Of a DNA stretch of 64,000 bases, positions 23,196 through 32,165 are shown piece after piece; position 1 is the first letter of the stretch, and each line of letters starts with the position of its first letter. This DNA is from Schistocerca nitens (taxonomy: Eukaryota > Arthropoda > Insecta > Orthoptera > Acrididae). Made by a program: the position numbers and the translations under genes. The notes below the pieces were generated by a model. It did no database searches and was not told the DNA's origin. It saw only the letters and a program-made list of their open reading frames with translations. The stretch lies in NCBI RefSeq assembly GCF_023898315.1, contig NC_064616.1, forward strand, positions 288,513,205 through 288,577,204. Reading direction: 5' to 3'.

Positions 23196-24070
23196 AAGGA
23201 CGAAAGGTTATCTCCAACTGGTGTAGATATCACACTGCAGTTATAATAGTTCAACGACACGAAAGAGAGGCCGTAGTTGAGAATGAAGTGAGACAGGGTT
23301 GTAGATTTTCCCTCAAGTAATTCATTTTATTCACACAGCAAGCAGAAAAGAAAACCTAGGAGAAATCTGCAAAGGGAATAAAAGTTCAGAGACAAGACAT
23401 AAAAAATTTTAAATCTTTCGATAACATTGAAATTCTGTAAAAGATGACAAAGGCTATGGAAGATCGGTTAAAAAGAATGTATAATGTCTTGGAAGGAGAT
23501 TATAAGATGCATATCAATAAAACAAGGCTAATAGAATGCAGTCAAATTAAATCAGACAATGCCAATGGAATTAAGTTGGTTAAGGAGACGCTAAAAGTAG
23601 TCTACAAGTTTCTTTATTTGGGCAGCAGAATAACAGACGACGGCAGAAATAAAGCGAATGTAAACTAGAGAGTGTAATAGAAGGAAATTTTTAATCAATG
23701 ATTTATGAAAATATTAATTTGGAGTTTAGCGTTATACGGAAGTGAAACGTAGACGATCAACAGCGTAAACAATAAGATAATGGATCTTTCTGTGTTGTGG
23801 TGCTGAAGAGGGCTCCTAAAGGTTATGCAGACAGATGGTTATCTAATAACGACATGCTGAATCGAATAGAAGAAAAAATATCTTTATGGCGCAACTTGAC
23901 TAAAATAAAAAAGAATGTAGTAATCGAGCACATCCTAAGCCGCCAGGAGATAGTGAATAAGGTAAATTTGGTAATTTGTGGTAAGTTCCTATGGGAACAA
24001 ACTGCTTAGGTCATCGGTCCCTAGGCTTACACACTACTTAATCTAACTTAAACTAACTTACGCTAAGGAC

Positions 24071-24123
<53 letters not shown>

Positions 24124-24270
24124 CCGAGGGAGGACTCGCACCTCCGACGTGGGGAGCCGCCCGAACCGTGGCAAGACGCCCACGACAGCGCGGCTATCCC
24201 GAGCGGCAGTGAATAAGGGTATGATAATGGAGGGAACCATGAAGAATAAAAACACTAGTGGATTACACAT
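23196..24270 (+). pseudogene. RTE-like RT remnant, split by SINE-C
   Basis: Plus-strand blocks: YHTAVIIVQRHEREAVVENE and VRQGCRFSLK at about 23205-23320, then KMHINKTRLIECSQ and FLYLGSRITDDGRNKANVN (to 23668), then LALYGSET near 23730 and VVIEHILSRQEIVNK just before the SINE at 23963. This order (VRQG, YLGS, LYGSET, HI) is the RTE-type RT C-terminal half. The reading frame changes several times. Its missing N-terminal part resembles the fragment at 18320-18590 on the same strand. Confidence 0.75.
23963..24207 (-). mobile_element. SINE-C with expanded AC tract and 11-bp TSD
   Basis: The family-C tail (ACTGCTTAGGTCATCGGTCC in plus orientation) and a diverged head are separated by about 50 bp of (AC)n at 24069-24121, at the place where other copies have a short ACACACAC. 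The TSD AGTGAATAAGG is exact at 23952-23962 and 24208-24218. Confidence 0.92.
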
Positions 24271-24835
24271 CAAATCGGAAAACTATGTAGGGGTAATGCT
24301 AAGAAGTGATGCAACATGGCGTTATCAGGTAAACTGTACACTGCAATATATCTGTAACGGAAATCGTGTAAAAGATACAGGTGCGGCCAATTTTTGAGTA
24401 TTGTTCCAGTGTTTCGAATTTTTATCAAGTAGGTATGACAACAGACATAGAAAAAATTCCGAAACGACCTGTTAGCATCGTAACAGCCCAGATGAAGATG
24501 TAATGAAAATGCTCTGGGGAACTAAATGGAAATCCCTGGAAGAAAGACGACGTAGTTAACACAAAAACCGTATTGAATAATTTTAGAGAATTTGTATTCT
24601 AAGGACACAAAGCGGCCATTATGCTACCCCTAACGTATAACCCCTAACGTATATCTCGCGTAGGGATCGCGAGAAAACGATAAGAGGGATTAGGGGGCAT
24701 TCAGTGGCAGACAGACAGTCAGTTTTACCTCTCTCATTACGCGGATAAAATACGAAGAAAATTCGAAATTATTATTACCATGTATCCTCCGACATGCACT
24801 ATTCAGTGGCTTCTGTAGTATACATCTACATATAG
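24270..24835 (+). pseudogene. CR1-like LINE 3' remnant
   Basis: The plus strand gives YVGVMLRSDATWRYQV, then a FLSYCSSVSNFYQVG block (the EYCSSVWDPYQIG position) and TDIEKIPKRPVSIVTA, ending in an ACATCTACATATAGATGTAC tail near 24825. It is strongly decayed and abuts the RTE-like remnant. Confidence 0.7.
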
Positions 24836-25118
24836 ATGTACAGGGTGCCGGAGAAAGCCCCGTAATCCTGTTGACTTTGTATGTACAAGTGGGCGTCTTG
24901 TTTTAGGGTTTGTACAGTTGGGGAAATAATAGTTGTATCATTAATATCCATTCGCAAAGAAGGAGCTGAACTTCAAGTACTGCGGTTGGTCAGCCATGCA
25001 GTACCATAATAAACAGATTTGAAAACGAAAGGGTTTAGACCGATATTTGTGAATGAATTATCTGACAACGATAGGGAGAAGCGGGTTTTAGTCTGTCGTG
25101 CTTTATTAGCACAATTTC

Positions 25119-25606
25119 TGATGTGTTGGCAGAAGAGCCAACACTGTGTTGCTAGAGGAGGCCGAAATGCACGCGTTTAAACTCACGCAGACTGGCGTGA
25201 GGTCTGGAACAGTTAAAGGAGTTGAGTCTAATAAATAAAGTAGGGAGCTCTTGGAATACTTAGCTTTAATCCATAATTTGAGAACATCGCTCTTGATGAT
25301 ACATGAATTACAATCTCAATATAAACTGGTAATGGCGCCTTGCTAGGTCGTAGCAAATGACGTAGCTGAAGGCTATGCTAACTATAGTCTCGGCAAATGA
25401 GAGCGTATTTGTCATTGATCGATCTGTGGCAAAGTCTGCTGTACAACTGGGGCGAGTGCTAGGACGTCTCTCTAGACCTGCCGTGTGGCGGCGCTCGGTC
25501 TGCAATCACTGACAGTGGCGACACGCGGGTCCGACGTATACTAACGGACCGCGGCCGATTTAAAGGCTACCACCTAGCAAGTGTGGTGTCTAGCGGTGAC
25601 ACCACA
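25119..25606 (-). mobile_element. solo LTR, family L1, with 5-bp TSD ATTTC
   Basis: Read on the minus strand it begins TGTGGTGTCACCGCTAGACA and ends CAACACATCA. Landmarks shared with the other three copies are TTGCTAGGTGGTAGC, CGGCCGCGGTCCG, GTCGGACCCGCGTGTCGCCA, CTCGCCCCAGTTGTAC, CTCATTTGCCGAGA, TAGCAAGGCGCCAT and ATTAAAGTTAAGTA. The TSD ATTTC is exact at 25114-25118 and 25607-25611. No internal region is present. Confidence 0.95.
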
Positions 25607-25703
25607 ATTTCCAAATGTTATGTCTCGCTCAAGAGTATTAGTTTTTGATTAACGTACGATATATCGCAGCACACAGGAGGAACTTTGTTTTCTGGTCTAA
25701 GGA

Positions 25704-25904
25704 TTCAAATGGTTCAAATGGCTCTGAGCACTATGGGACTCAACTTCTGAGGTCATTAGTCACCTAGAACTTAGAAGTAGTTAAACCTAAATAACCTAAG
25801 GACATCACACACATCCATGCCCGAGGCAGGATTCGAACCTGCGATCGTAGCGGTCTCGCGGTTCCAGACTGCAGCGCCTAGAAGCGCACGGCCACTTCGG
25901 CCGG
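25704..25904 (-). mobile_element. SINE-A with 12-bp TSD
   Basis: Complete head and tail. The TSD CTGGTCTAAGGA is exact at 25692-25703 and 25905-25916. Confidence 0.95.
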
Positions 25905-26929
25905 CTGGTCTAAGGAAAATCCCCAATATGTGCAGTAGTTGGAATGGAATCCGCTTCATGTTACCATGTGGGCCACGTTGCCATCAAGATACCTGTTCAG
26001 ACCTTCCTTATTTTTAAGACTACGTGAATGGAATTTCCTACTTGTACTTGTAGCAAACGAGGTTAATACCTCATTTCTAAGACAAGAGATTCGTGTATTA
26101 AGTGTGGTTACTGCACCAAGGGACCCCAAAATACTTTGCTGTTCCTTGACGAACACTTTTGATACCGCTGGGTTGGGCGTGGTCCAGCACCTTTTCCAGC
26201 TCCAGTGAAATGGTCACCGTGCAGCTCGGATCTTACCATGCCTAAAAAGGGTTACGGCGAATAATGAGGAACCATGTGTTCAACGTCACAGAGTCACACA
26301 CTATCTGGTCAATTGTATCCGGACAGCTCTAAGTAATTTGAAATTGACCACTAGACGTTACGAGAGGCTGACTTCACAGTATAATGCCGTGCTTTCAGTA
26401 GAAAAGCGGTAACAACAGAATGGTTTGGTCAGAAACCTTACTGACTTCGATGTCACCTAAGCGACAAACCCATCAAGGACATTTCAATATGCTATAGTTG
26501 CCCAAGTTGACTGTTGGTTATATGACTCAGAAATGGAAAAGCGAAGGAACAGCCACAGCTATACTAAGACCATGCATATCTGATGTACTGACAGATACAG
26601 ACCGTCGGGTGTTGCAGAAAGTAGTTACAAAAGATTGTATGAAACCAACGGAAGGAAACACTCGTAAGTTCCAGAGGGCTACTAGCAGCCCAGCTAACAC
26701 AACGACTGTGTGTATGGAGTTCAAAAGAATGGGGTACAGTGGTCGGGCAGCTCCTCATAAATCACACTTTTCTGTAGTAAGAGCGCTGGATGATGGGTTA
26801 CCGGCAAACAAGTGACTTGGAGTGATGCAACACGCTATACCCTGTAGCAATCACGCTATACCCTGTGGCAACCCGATGGAAGGGTTTCGGCTTGGCGTAT
26901 GCCTGGAGAACATTAACTGCCATAACGTA

Positions 26930-28329
26930 CACGGCCATTAAAATTGCTACACCAAGAAGAAATGCAGATGATAAACGGGTATTCATTGGACAAATATATT
27001 ACACTAGAACTGACATGTGATTACATTTTCACGCAGTTTGGGTGCATAGATCCTGACAAATCAGTACCCAGAACAACCACCTCTGGTCGTAATAACGGCC
27101 TTGATACGCCTGGTCATTGAGTCAAACAGAGCTTGGATGGCGTGTACAGGGACAGCTGCCCATGCAGCTTAACACGATACCACAGTTCATCAAGAATATT
27201 GACTGGAGTATTGTGACGAGACAGTTGCTCGGCCACTATTGACCAGACGTTTTCAATTGGTGAGAGATCTGGAGAATGTGCTGGCCAGGACAGCAGACGC
27301 ACATTTTCTGTATCCAGAAAGGCCAGTACAGGACCTGCAACATGCGGTCGTGCATTATCCTGCTGAAATGTAGGGTTTCGCAGGGATCGAATGAATGGCA
27401 GAGACACGGGTCGTAACACATCTGAAATGTAACGTCCACTGTTCAAAGTGCCGTCAATGCGAACAAGAGGTGACCGAGACGTGTAACCAATGGCACCCCA
27501 TACCACCACGCCGGGTGATACACCAGTATGATGATGACGAATACACGCTTCCAATGTGCGTTCACCGCGATGTCGCTAAACACGGATGCGACCATCATGA
27601 TGCTGGAAACAAAACCCAGATTCATCCGAAAAATGACGTTTAGCCATTCGTGCACCAGGTTCGTCGTTGAGTACACTATCGCAGGCGCTCCTGTCTGTGA
27701 TGCAGCGTCAAGGGTAACCGCAGCCATGGTCTCCGAGCTGATAGTCCATGCTGCTGCAAACGTCGTCGAACTGTTCGTGCCGATGGTTGTTGTCTTACAA
27801 ACGTCCCGATCTGTTGACTCAGGGATCGAGACGTGGCTGCACGATCCGTTACAGCTATGCGGGTAAGATGCCTGTCATGTCGACTGCTAGTGATACGAGG
27901 CCTTTGAGATCCAGCACGGCATTCCGTATTACCCTCCAGAACCCACCAATTCCATATTCTGCTAACAGTCATTGGATCTCGACCAACGAGAGCAGCAATG
28001 TCGCGATAAGATAAACCGCAATCGCGATAGGCTACAATCCGACCTTTATCAAAGTCGGAAACTTGATGGTGCGCATTTCCCCTCCTTACACGAGGCATCA
28101 CAACAACGTTTCACCAGGCAACGGCGGTCAGTTGCTGTTTGTGTATGAGAAATCGGTTGGAGACTTTCCTCATGTCAGCACGTTGTAGGTGTCGCTACCG
28201 TTGCCAACCTTGTGTAAATGCTCTAAAAAGCTAATCATTTGTATATCACAGCATCTTCTTCCTGTCGGTTAAATATCGCGTCTGTAGCACGTAATCTTCT
28301 TGGTGTAGCAATTTTAGTGGCCAGTAGTG
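26930..28329 (-). pseudogene. Tc1-like transposon (DD34E), near full length, frameshifted
   Basis: TIR motif TTAAAATTGCTACACCAAGA occurs near both ends, with TA at 26928-26929 and 28330-28331; the left TIR has lost about 4 bp. Minus-strand coding from 28101 gives the HTH domain (HHQVSDFDKGRIVAYRDCGL, RDIAALVGRDPMTVSRIW) and second HTH (SARTVRRRLQQHGLSARRPW). A frameshift follows, then WGAIGYTSRSPLVRIDGTLN, FQQDNARPHVAGPV and SPDLSPIENVW. I count 34 residues between the second D and E. The C-terminal end is frameshifted. It is inactive. Confidence 0.92.
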
Positions 28330-28363
28330 TATAATGCCAACAGTGAAGTGTGGGGATGGTTGT

Positions 28364-28565
28364 TCAAATGGTTCAAATGGCTCTGAGCACTATGGGACTC
28401 AACTTCTGAGGTCATTAGTCCCCTAGAACTTAGAACTAGTTAAACCTAACTAACCTAAGGACATCACAAACTTCCATGCCCGAGGCAGGATTCGAACCCG
28501 CGACCGTAGCGGTCTTGCGGTTCCAGACTGCAGCGCCTTTAACCGCACGGCCACTTCGGCCGGCA
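28364..28565 (-). mobile_element. SINE-A with 12-bp TSD
   Basis: Complete copy. The TSD GGGGATGGTTGT is exact at 28352-28363 and 28566-28577. It lies in the right part of the outer Tc1 host. Confidence 0.95.
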
Positions 28566-28946
28566 GGGGATGGTTGTGTTACAGTTTTTCTTCGTTAGGA
28601 TGTCGTCGACTATCGTGCTTAAGGAAACACTAAATGCGGATTAAATTTTACGGAATTCTGTGCTGCTTTCAATAGAGGAACATTTGGACGACGATTATTG
28701 TATCAACACGACAATGCGTCCTGTTATGAAGCAGCATCTCTGAGGTCTTGGTTTGTGGACAGTAAAATTTCTGGAATTGGTTGGCCTACCCAGAATCCCA
28801 ATGGCACATCTTGGGGATGAGTTCTAACGTAGACTTTCCTCCAGATCTCAGCGCCCAACGTCCCTACCAAATCAAATGGCTCTGAGCACTATGGGACTTA
28901 ACATCTGAGGTCATCAGTCCCCTAGACAGACAACTACTTAAACCTA

Positions 28947-29533
28947 ATGAAATGATAATTAAATATACACTCTAGCTGCAAACAGGCGTTGATATACTTT
29001 ATTGGCGACATGTTGAAAATCATTTCTTTCTAGCAAAGCTGGATGTTCATCAACGGTAACTGTTCTTTCGGGAATAGATACTAGCGTCATATATAGTTAA
29101 AATATGGCTTCCCGGCCATTGACCTCCTTGTGCGAACGCACACGCTATGCCCAAAATCGTACGGGACTTGGTAGATTAATCTGCCACGAGTAATGAGTAT
29201 GATGCGCAAACATCTATTAGGCGCACTACGAATGTGGTAGTGTGGACATGTTGGGAATGTGGGTCTCACAGGGAGCGTGCAAGGGATAAGTCCCTGCAGG
29301 TGCACAATCCTCTGTGCCCTCGGTGGCTCAGATGGATAGAGCGTCTGCCATGTAAGCAGGAGGTCCCGGGTTCGAGTCCCAGTCGGGGCACACATTTTCA
29401 ACATGTCCCCAATGAAGTATATCAACGCCTGTTTGCAGCTAGGGTGTCCATTTAATTATCATTTCATTCTAACAAAGCTGCGTGGTCATCAGCGGTAACT
29501 GTTCTTTCGGGGACAGACACAAGCGTCATATAT
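28947..29533 (-). mobile_element. tRNA-Thr-containing retroelement with inverted and direct internal repeats
   Basis: The TSD ACTTAAACCTA is exact at 28936-28946 and 29534-29544. Inside, about 70 bp at the left end (ATGATAATTAAATATACACT, GCAAACAGGCGTTGATATAC) recurs inverted at about 29395-29470. A second block of about 75 bp (CGGTAACTGTTCTTTCGGG, GCGTCATATATA) occurs as a direct repeat at 29024-29100 and 29465-29533. The tRNA-like block lies between. No protein is encoded. An 11-bp TSD suits retroposition. Confidence 0.8.
29316..29390 (+). repeat. tRNA-Thr(TGT)-like block inside the element
   Basis: It can be folded as a cloverleaf: D stem GCTC/GAGC, anticodon stem TCTGC/GCAGG with loop CATGTAA (TGT anticodon), and T arm CCGGGTTCGAGTCCCAG. 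The base before the anticodon is A instead of the near-universal T33, and the acceptor stem has mismatches. That argues for a repeat-embedded pseudo-tRNA rather than a working gene. The A and B boxes could still drive pol III. Confidence 0.75.
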
Positions 29534-29689
29534 ACTTAAACCTAACTAACCTAAGGGTATCACACACATCCATGCCCGAGGCAGGATTCGAACCAGCGAC
29601 CGCAGCAGCAGCGCGGCTCCGGACTGAAGCGCCTAGAACCGCTCGGCCACAGCGACCGGCGGTTTAGTACGCACCTGATCCAAGGTAAC

Positions 29690-30300
29690 AGGCAGTTTAA
29701 AAATTTCGTTTGTCAACACAGTCTCACCATTACTGCGTAAAGGGCAAAGGAAGAGATGACAGGGGTAGGTATGGGTGCCACTTAGTTGAAAGCGTGATTC
29801 ACTTTCGGCCGCAGCCCGCAGCTGATCGATATGGGCGCGCGCAGCCACGGCTGGCCTGCTTAGCTTCGCCTGTCCCCGCCGCGGCCGCAGCACGACTTCC
29901 TCACAGACGACCTGCCACGCCGGACGGCGTCTCCCAGCCCTTTCTCTGTCCTCCACAAGTACCTCTATAAGCACATTTATACCGCAAGGAACCTTCTTTT
30001 CTCGGGAAGCAAATACCCAAATAAACTTTTACGTCAATGAAATTTCTTGACGTTAAAACAGTGTACCTCGACAGATTAGTCTGTAGCGTATTTGACCGAG
30101 AATGTCAAAGATTCCGTGTTCGAGTATAGTTCCGGCGCACAGCTTTAACATTTCACGGTGTTTTAAATGAGCGCACATTCCGCTGTCGAATCAAAATTCA
30201 TTCTCTCTTATAGCTACTCCACAAGCCGGCAATAGGTATTTATGATATCGACCACTTCATTCCGTCGTGGTCGTATCGCGAGACGTATGTAAGAGAAATT
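29690..30300. other. unassigned, with a CpG-rich segment at ~29790-29950
   Basis: The core has several CG-rich stretches (GGCCGCAGCCCGC, GGGCGCGCGCAGCC, CCGCCGCGGCCGCAGC) and TATA-like TTTATACCG just downstream. Open frames of 85-113 codons on both strands reflect the composition. It could be a CpG-island-like promoter or part of an unrecognised LTR. I cannot decide between them. Confidence 0.35.
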
Positions 30301-30540
30301 AATATGTTGTCCTATTCTGCTTGGAATATACACACTCGTAATTTCTACAGTAAACGTCTCCGTGATGCACAAATGCAGCTTTTATAGCGTCTGCCGTTGT
30401 ATCTTGTTGAGCATCTTCGTAACGCTCTCGCGCCGACTGAACGTTCCCGTGAAAAAACGCGCCGCTGTTCGCCCGATCTTGTCCATCACTTCTATTATCC
30501 AGCTTTGTAAGCGTCCCATACTGCTGAACAATACTCAAGA

Positions 30541-30651
30541 GCCTCGTGATGACTGGGTGTTGCGTGATGTCCTTAGGTTAGTTAGGTTTAAGTAGTTCTA
30601 AGTTCTAGGGGACTGATGACCATAGCTGTTAAGTCCCATAGTGCTCAGAGG
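30541..30651 (+). mobile_element. 5'-truncated SINE-A/B tail with 12-bp TSD
   Basis: The copy starts at GCCTCGTGATGACTGGGTGT, inside the SINE-B linker, and runs to the end of the shared tail. It has no tRNA head and so no pol III promoter. The TSD CAATACTCAAGA is exact at 30529-30540 and 30652-30663, so truncation happened during retroposition. Confidence 0.93.
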
Positions 30652-30760
30652 CAATACTCAAGAATCGGTAGAACAGTGTTTTCTGAGCTACTTCTTCCTG
30701 GACGATTTACATTTCCTTACTGTTCTTCCCATGAAACTCAGCCAGGCATCTGTTTTCCTG

Positions 30761-31001
30761 GGGGTAGGGGTGGGTTGTTTGGGGGACTCTGACCAAACAG
30801 CGAGGTCATCGGCCTCATCGGATTAGGGAATGATGGGGAAGGAGGTCAGATGTGCCCTTTCAAAAGAACCATCCCGGCATTTTCCTGGAGCGATTTAGGG
30901 AAATCACGGAAAACCTAAATCAGGATGGCCGGATGCGGGATTGAACCGTCGTCCTCCCGAATGCGAATCCAGTGTGCTAACCACTACGCCACCTCGGTCG
31001 G
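30761..31001 (-). mobile_element. SINE-D with 12-13-bp TSD
   Basis: Minus strand: GAGGTGGCGTAGTGGTTAGC (A box), ACGGTTCAATCCCGC (B box), the GGTTTTCCGTGATTTCCCTA body and a 3' part with GGCCGATGACCTCGCTGTTT. The TSD TCTGTTTTCCTG (30749-30760) recurs with one extra T at 31002-31014. Confidence 0.93.
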
Positions 31002-31153
31002 TCTGTTTTTCCTGTTACCTGTTTTATGCGCTCGTTTCACTTTAGGTGGCTCCCGATGGTTCTCCAACGTATTTTGTGGTATTTACTTTTTCCAGTGATT
31101 TTTCGCTAATACTCGTAGTGTGATCGAACAATAGCGGCTCACTTCGGCTATTA

Positions 31154-31371
31154 TCCAGCGACGTGGCGCAGTGGTTTGCAAACTGGACTCGCATTCGGGA
31201 GAATGAGGTTCAAACTCGGGTCCGGCTATCCTGATTTAGGTTTTCCGTGATTTCCCTTAATCGCTTCAGGCAAATGCTGGGATGGTTCCTATGAAAGAGC
31301 ACGGCCGATTCCTTTCCGCATCCTTCCCCAATCCGAGCTTCTGCTACGTCTCTAATCACCTCGTTATCGAC
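31154..31371 (+). mobile_element. SINE-D, diverged
   Basis: Same family as the copy 150 bp upstream but inverted: GACGTGGCGCAGTGGTTTGC, GAGGTTCAAACTCGGGTCC, GGTTTTCCGTGATTTCCC. It is more diverged and the 3' core is lost. No clear TSD is seen. Confidence 0.85.
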
Positions 31372-31972
31372 TGAACGTTGAACACTAATCTCCTCTTCCT
31401 CCTCCCGGTCTTTTCATGCTCAGTATGTTGTATTTTTTTACCTTCAGGGTCAACCGTCAGACCGTACACCAGTCGTCAAACCTCTGCAGGCCTTCCTGCA
31501 TTTTGCTTCGGTTTTCTGGGTGTTGCAAGTTGTCATAGACCACAGCATGTAGCCCCGAGGAGCCTCCAACGTTATACCACAGCGCATTAGTATGAACTGT
31601 AGTCAGTAGCTGCGACATAACATTCCCATGAGATATTCCAGAAATTACCTTTACATTCGCCATTTTGTTCCATTAAGTACGTCGTGTTAAGTTCAGTTTG
31701 CAAAGAAGTCCTGAATTCAACCTTAAATCAGTTCTGATACTCGGTAATCTCGTATTTTGTTCACTAAACGACAGTGTGGAACTCAATCCAGTACCTCTGA
31801 AACCAAGGAACACGGCATCAGTATGGACGCCATTGTCTACGGCGCTATGGATCTCATTGACAAACAGAGTCAGCTCTCAGTGTCTGGGTGTTGTATTGGC
31901 GTTACGCTCTTATCATCATAACAGACATTCCACTGTTGAGATGGCTTATGGGGACAACATGAAAGCGAATAA

Positions 31973-31975
<3 letters not shown>

Positions 31976-32020
<45 letters not shown>
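31976..32020. repeat. (AAT)n microsatellite
   Basis: About 14 uninterrupted AAT units. The poly-Ile and poly-Leu ORFs across it are artefacts. Confidence 0.97.
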
Positions 32021-32022
<2 letters not shown>

Positions 32023-32165
32023 CAGAACGAGATGAGTTTGGAAAGACTCCGGTTTGCAGAATCCATGTTGATTTATATAGAGGAGAATATCGTTTTCCAA
32101 GAACGTCACAATGAGCGAGAATAAAACATTCTACAAGACTACAAGAGTTCAGCAATACAGATCTA

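Larger units (their letters stand above)
24841..26265 (+). mobile_element. mariner-type transposon remnant hosting a solo LTR and SINE-A
   Basis: Starting at CAGGGTGCCGGAGAAAGC, the plus strand has scattered transposase-like blocks: SDNDREKRVLVCRALLAQF before the LTR, then ASCYHVGHVAIKI and YRWVGRGPAPFPAPVKWSP after the SINE. The last resembles the RWIGRGGPV-WP region that precedes the final catalytic acid in mariner-type transposases. The sequence is very degenerate, so the assignment is tentative. The LTR (25119) and SINE (25704) split it. Confidence 0.4.
26280..28860 (+). pseudogene. Tc1-like element (outer host of a nest)
   Basis: The left part (26280-26927) carries the start of a Tc1-like element (TATCCGGACAGCTCTAAGTA terminal-type sequence, FNMLxxAQVDCW, then a linker with TDTDRRVLQKVVTKD). 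The right part (28332-28860) carries the catalytic-domain end: TFGRRLLYQHDNASCYEAAS with the second catalytic D, then LRSWFVDSKISGIGWPTQNPNGTS. Between them lie a second Tc1 (26930-28329) and, further right, SINE-A (28364-28565). Both flanking parts point the same way, so they are one interrupted copy. It also carries its own frameshifts. Confidence 0.65.
28868..29661 (-). mobile_element. SINE-A split by the tRNA-Thr element
   Basis: The tail half (28868-28946) and head half (29534-29661) together make one SINE-A. They are separated by the element at 28947-29533, and the junction sequence ACTTAAACCTA is repeated on both sides. This dates the tRNA-Thr element as younger than the SINE. Confidence 0.9.
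30310..31910 (-). pseudogene. CR1-like LINE remnant carrying three SINE insertions
   Basis: Minus-strand fragments in RT order: VISGISHGNVMSQLLTT and a decayed active-site region at about 31660-31500 ending KMQEGLQRFDDW, and the QRRAA/SLxNRD-like C-terminal region near 30470-30360. Matching sequence upstream reaches about 31910. Three SINEs (30541, 30761, 31154) interrupt it. Stops are frequent and the active-site aspartates are not preserved. Confidence 0.65.

Noticed and set aside
29633-29974. 113-codon ORF in CpG-rich DNA as a gene
   Set aside because: GC-rich composition opens frames on both strands, and part of it is SINE sequence.
31870-32114. ORFs with poly-Leu and poly-Ile
   Set aside because: Translations of an AAT microsatellite.
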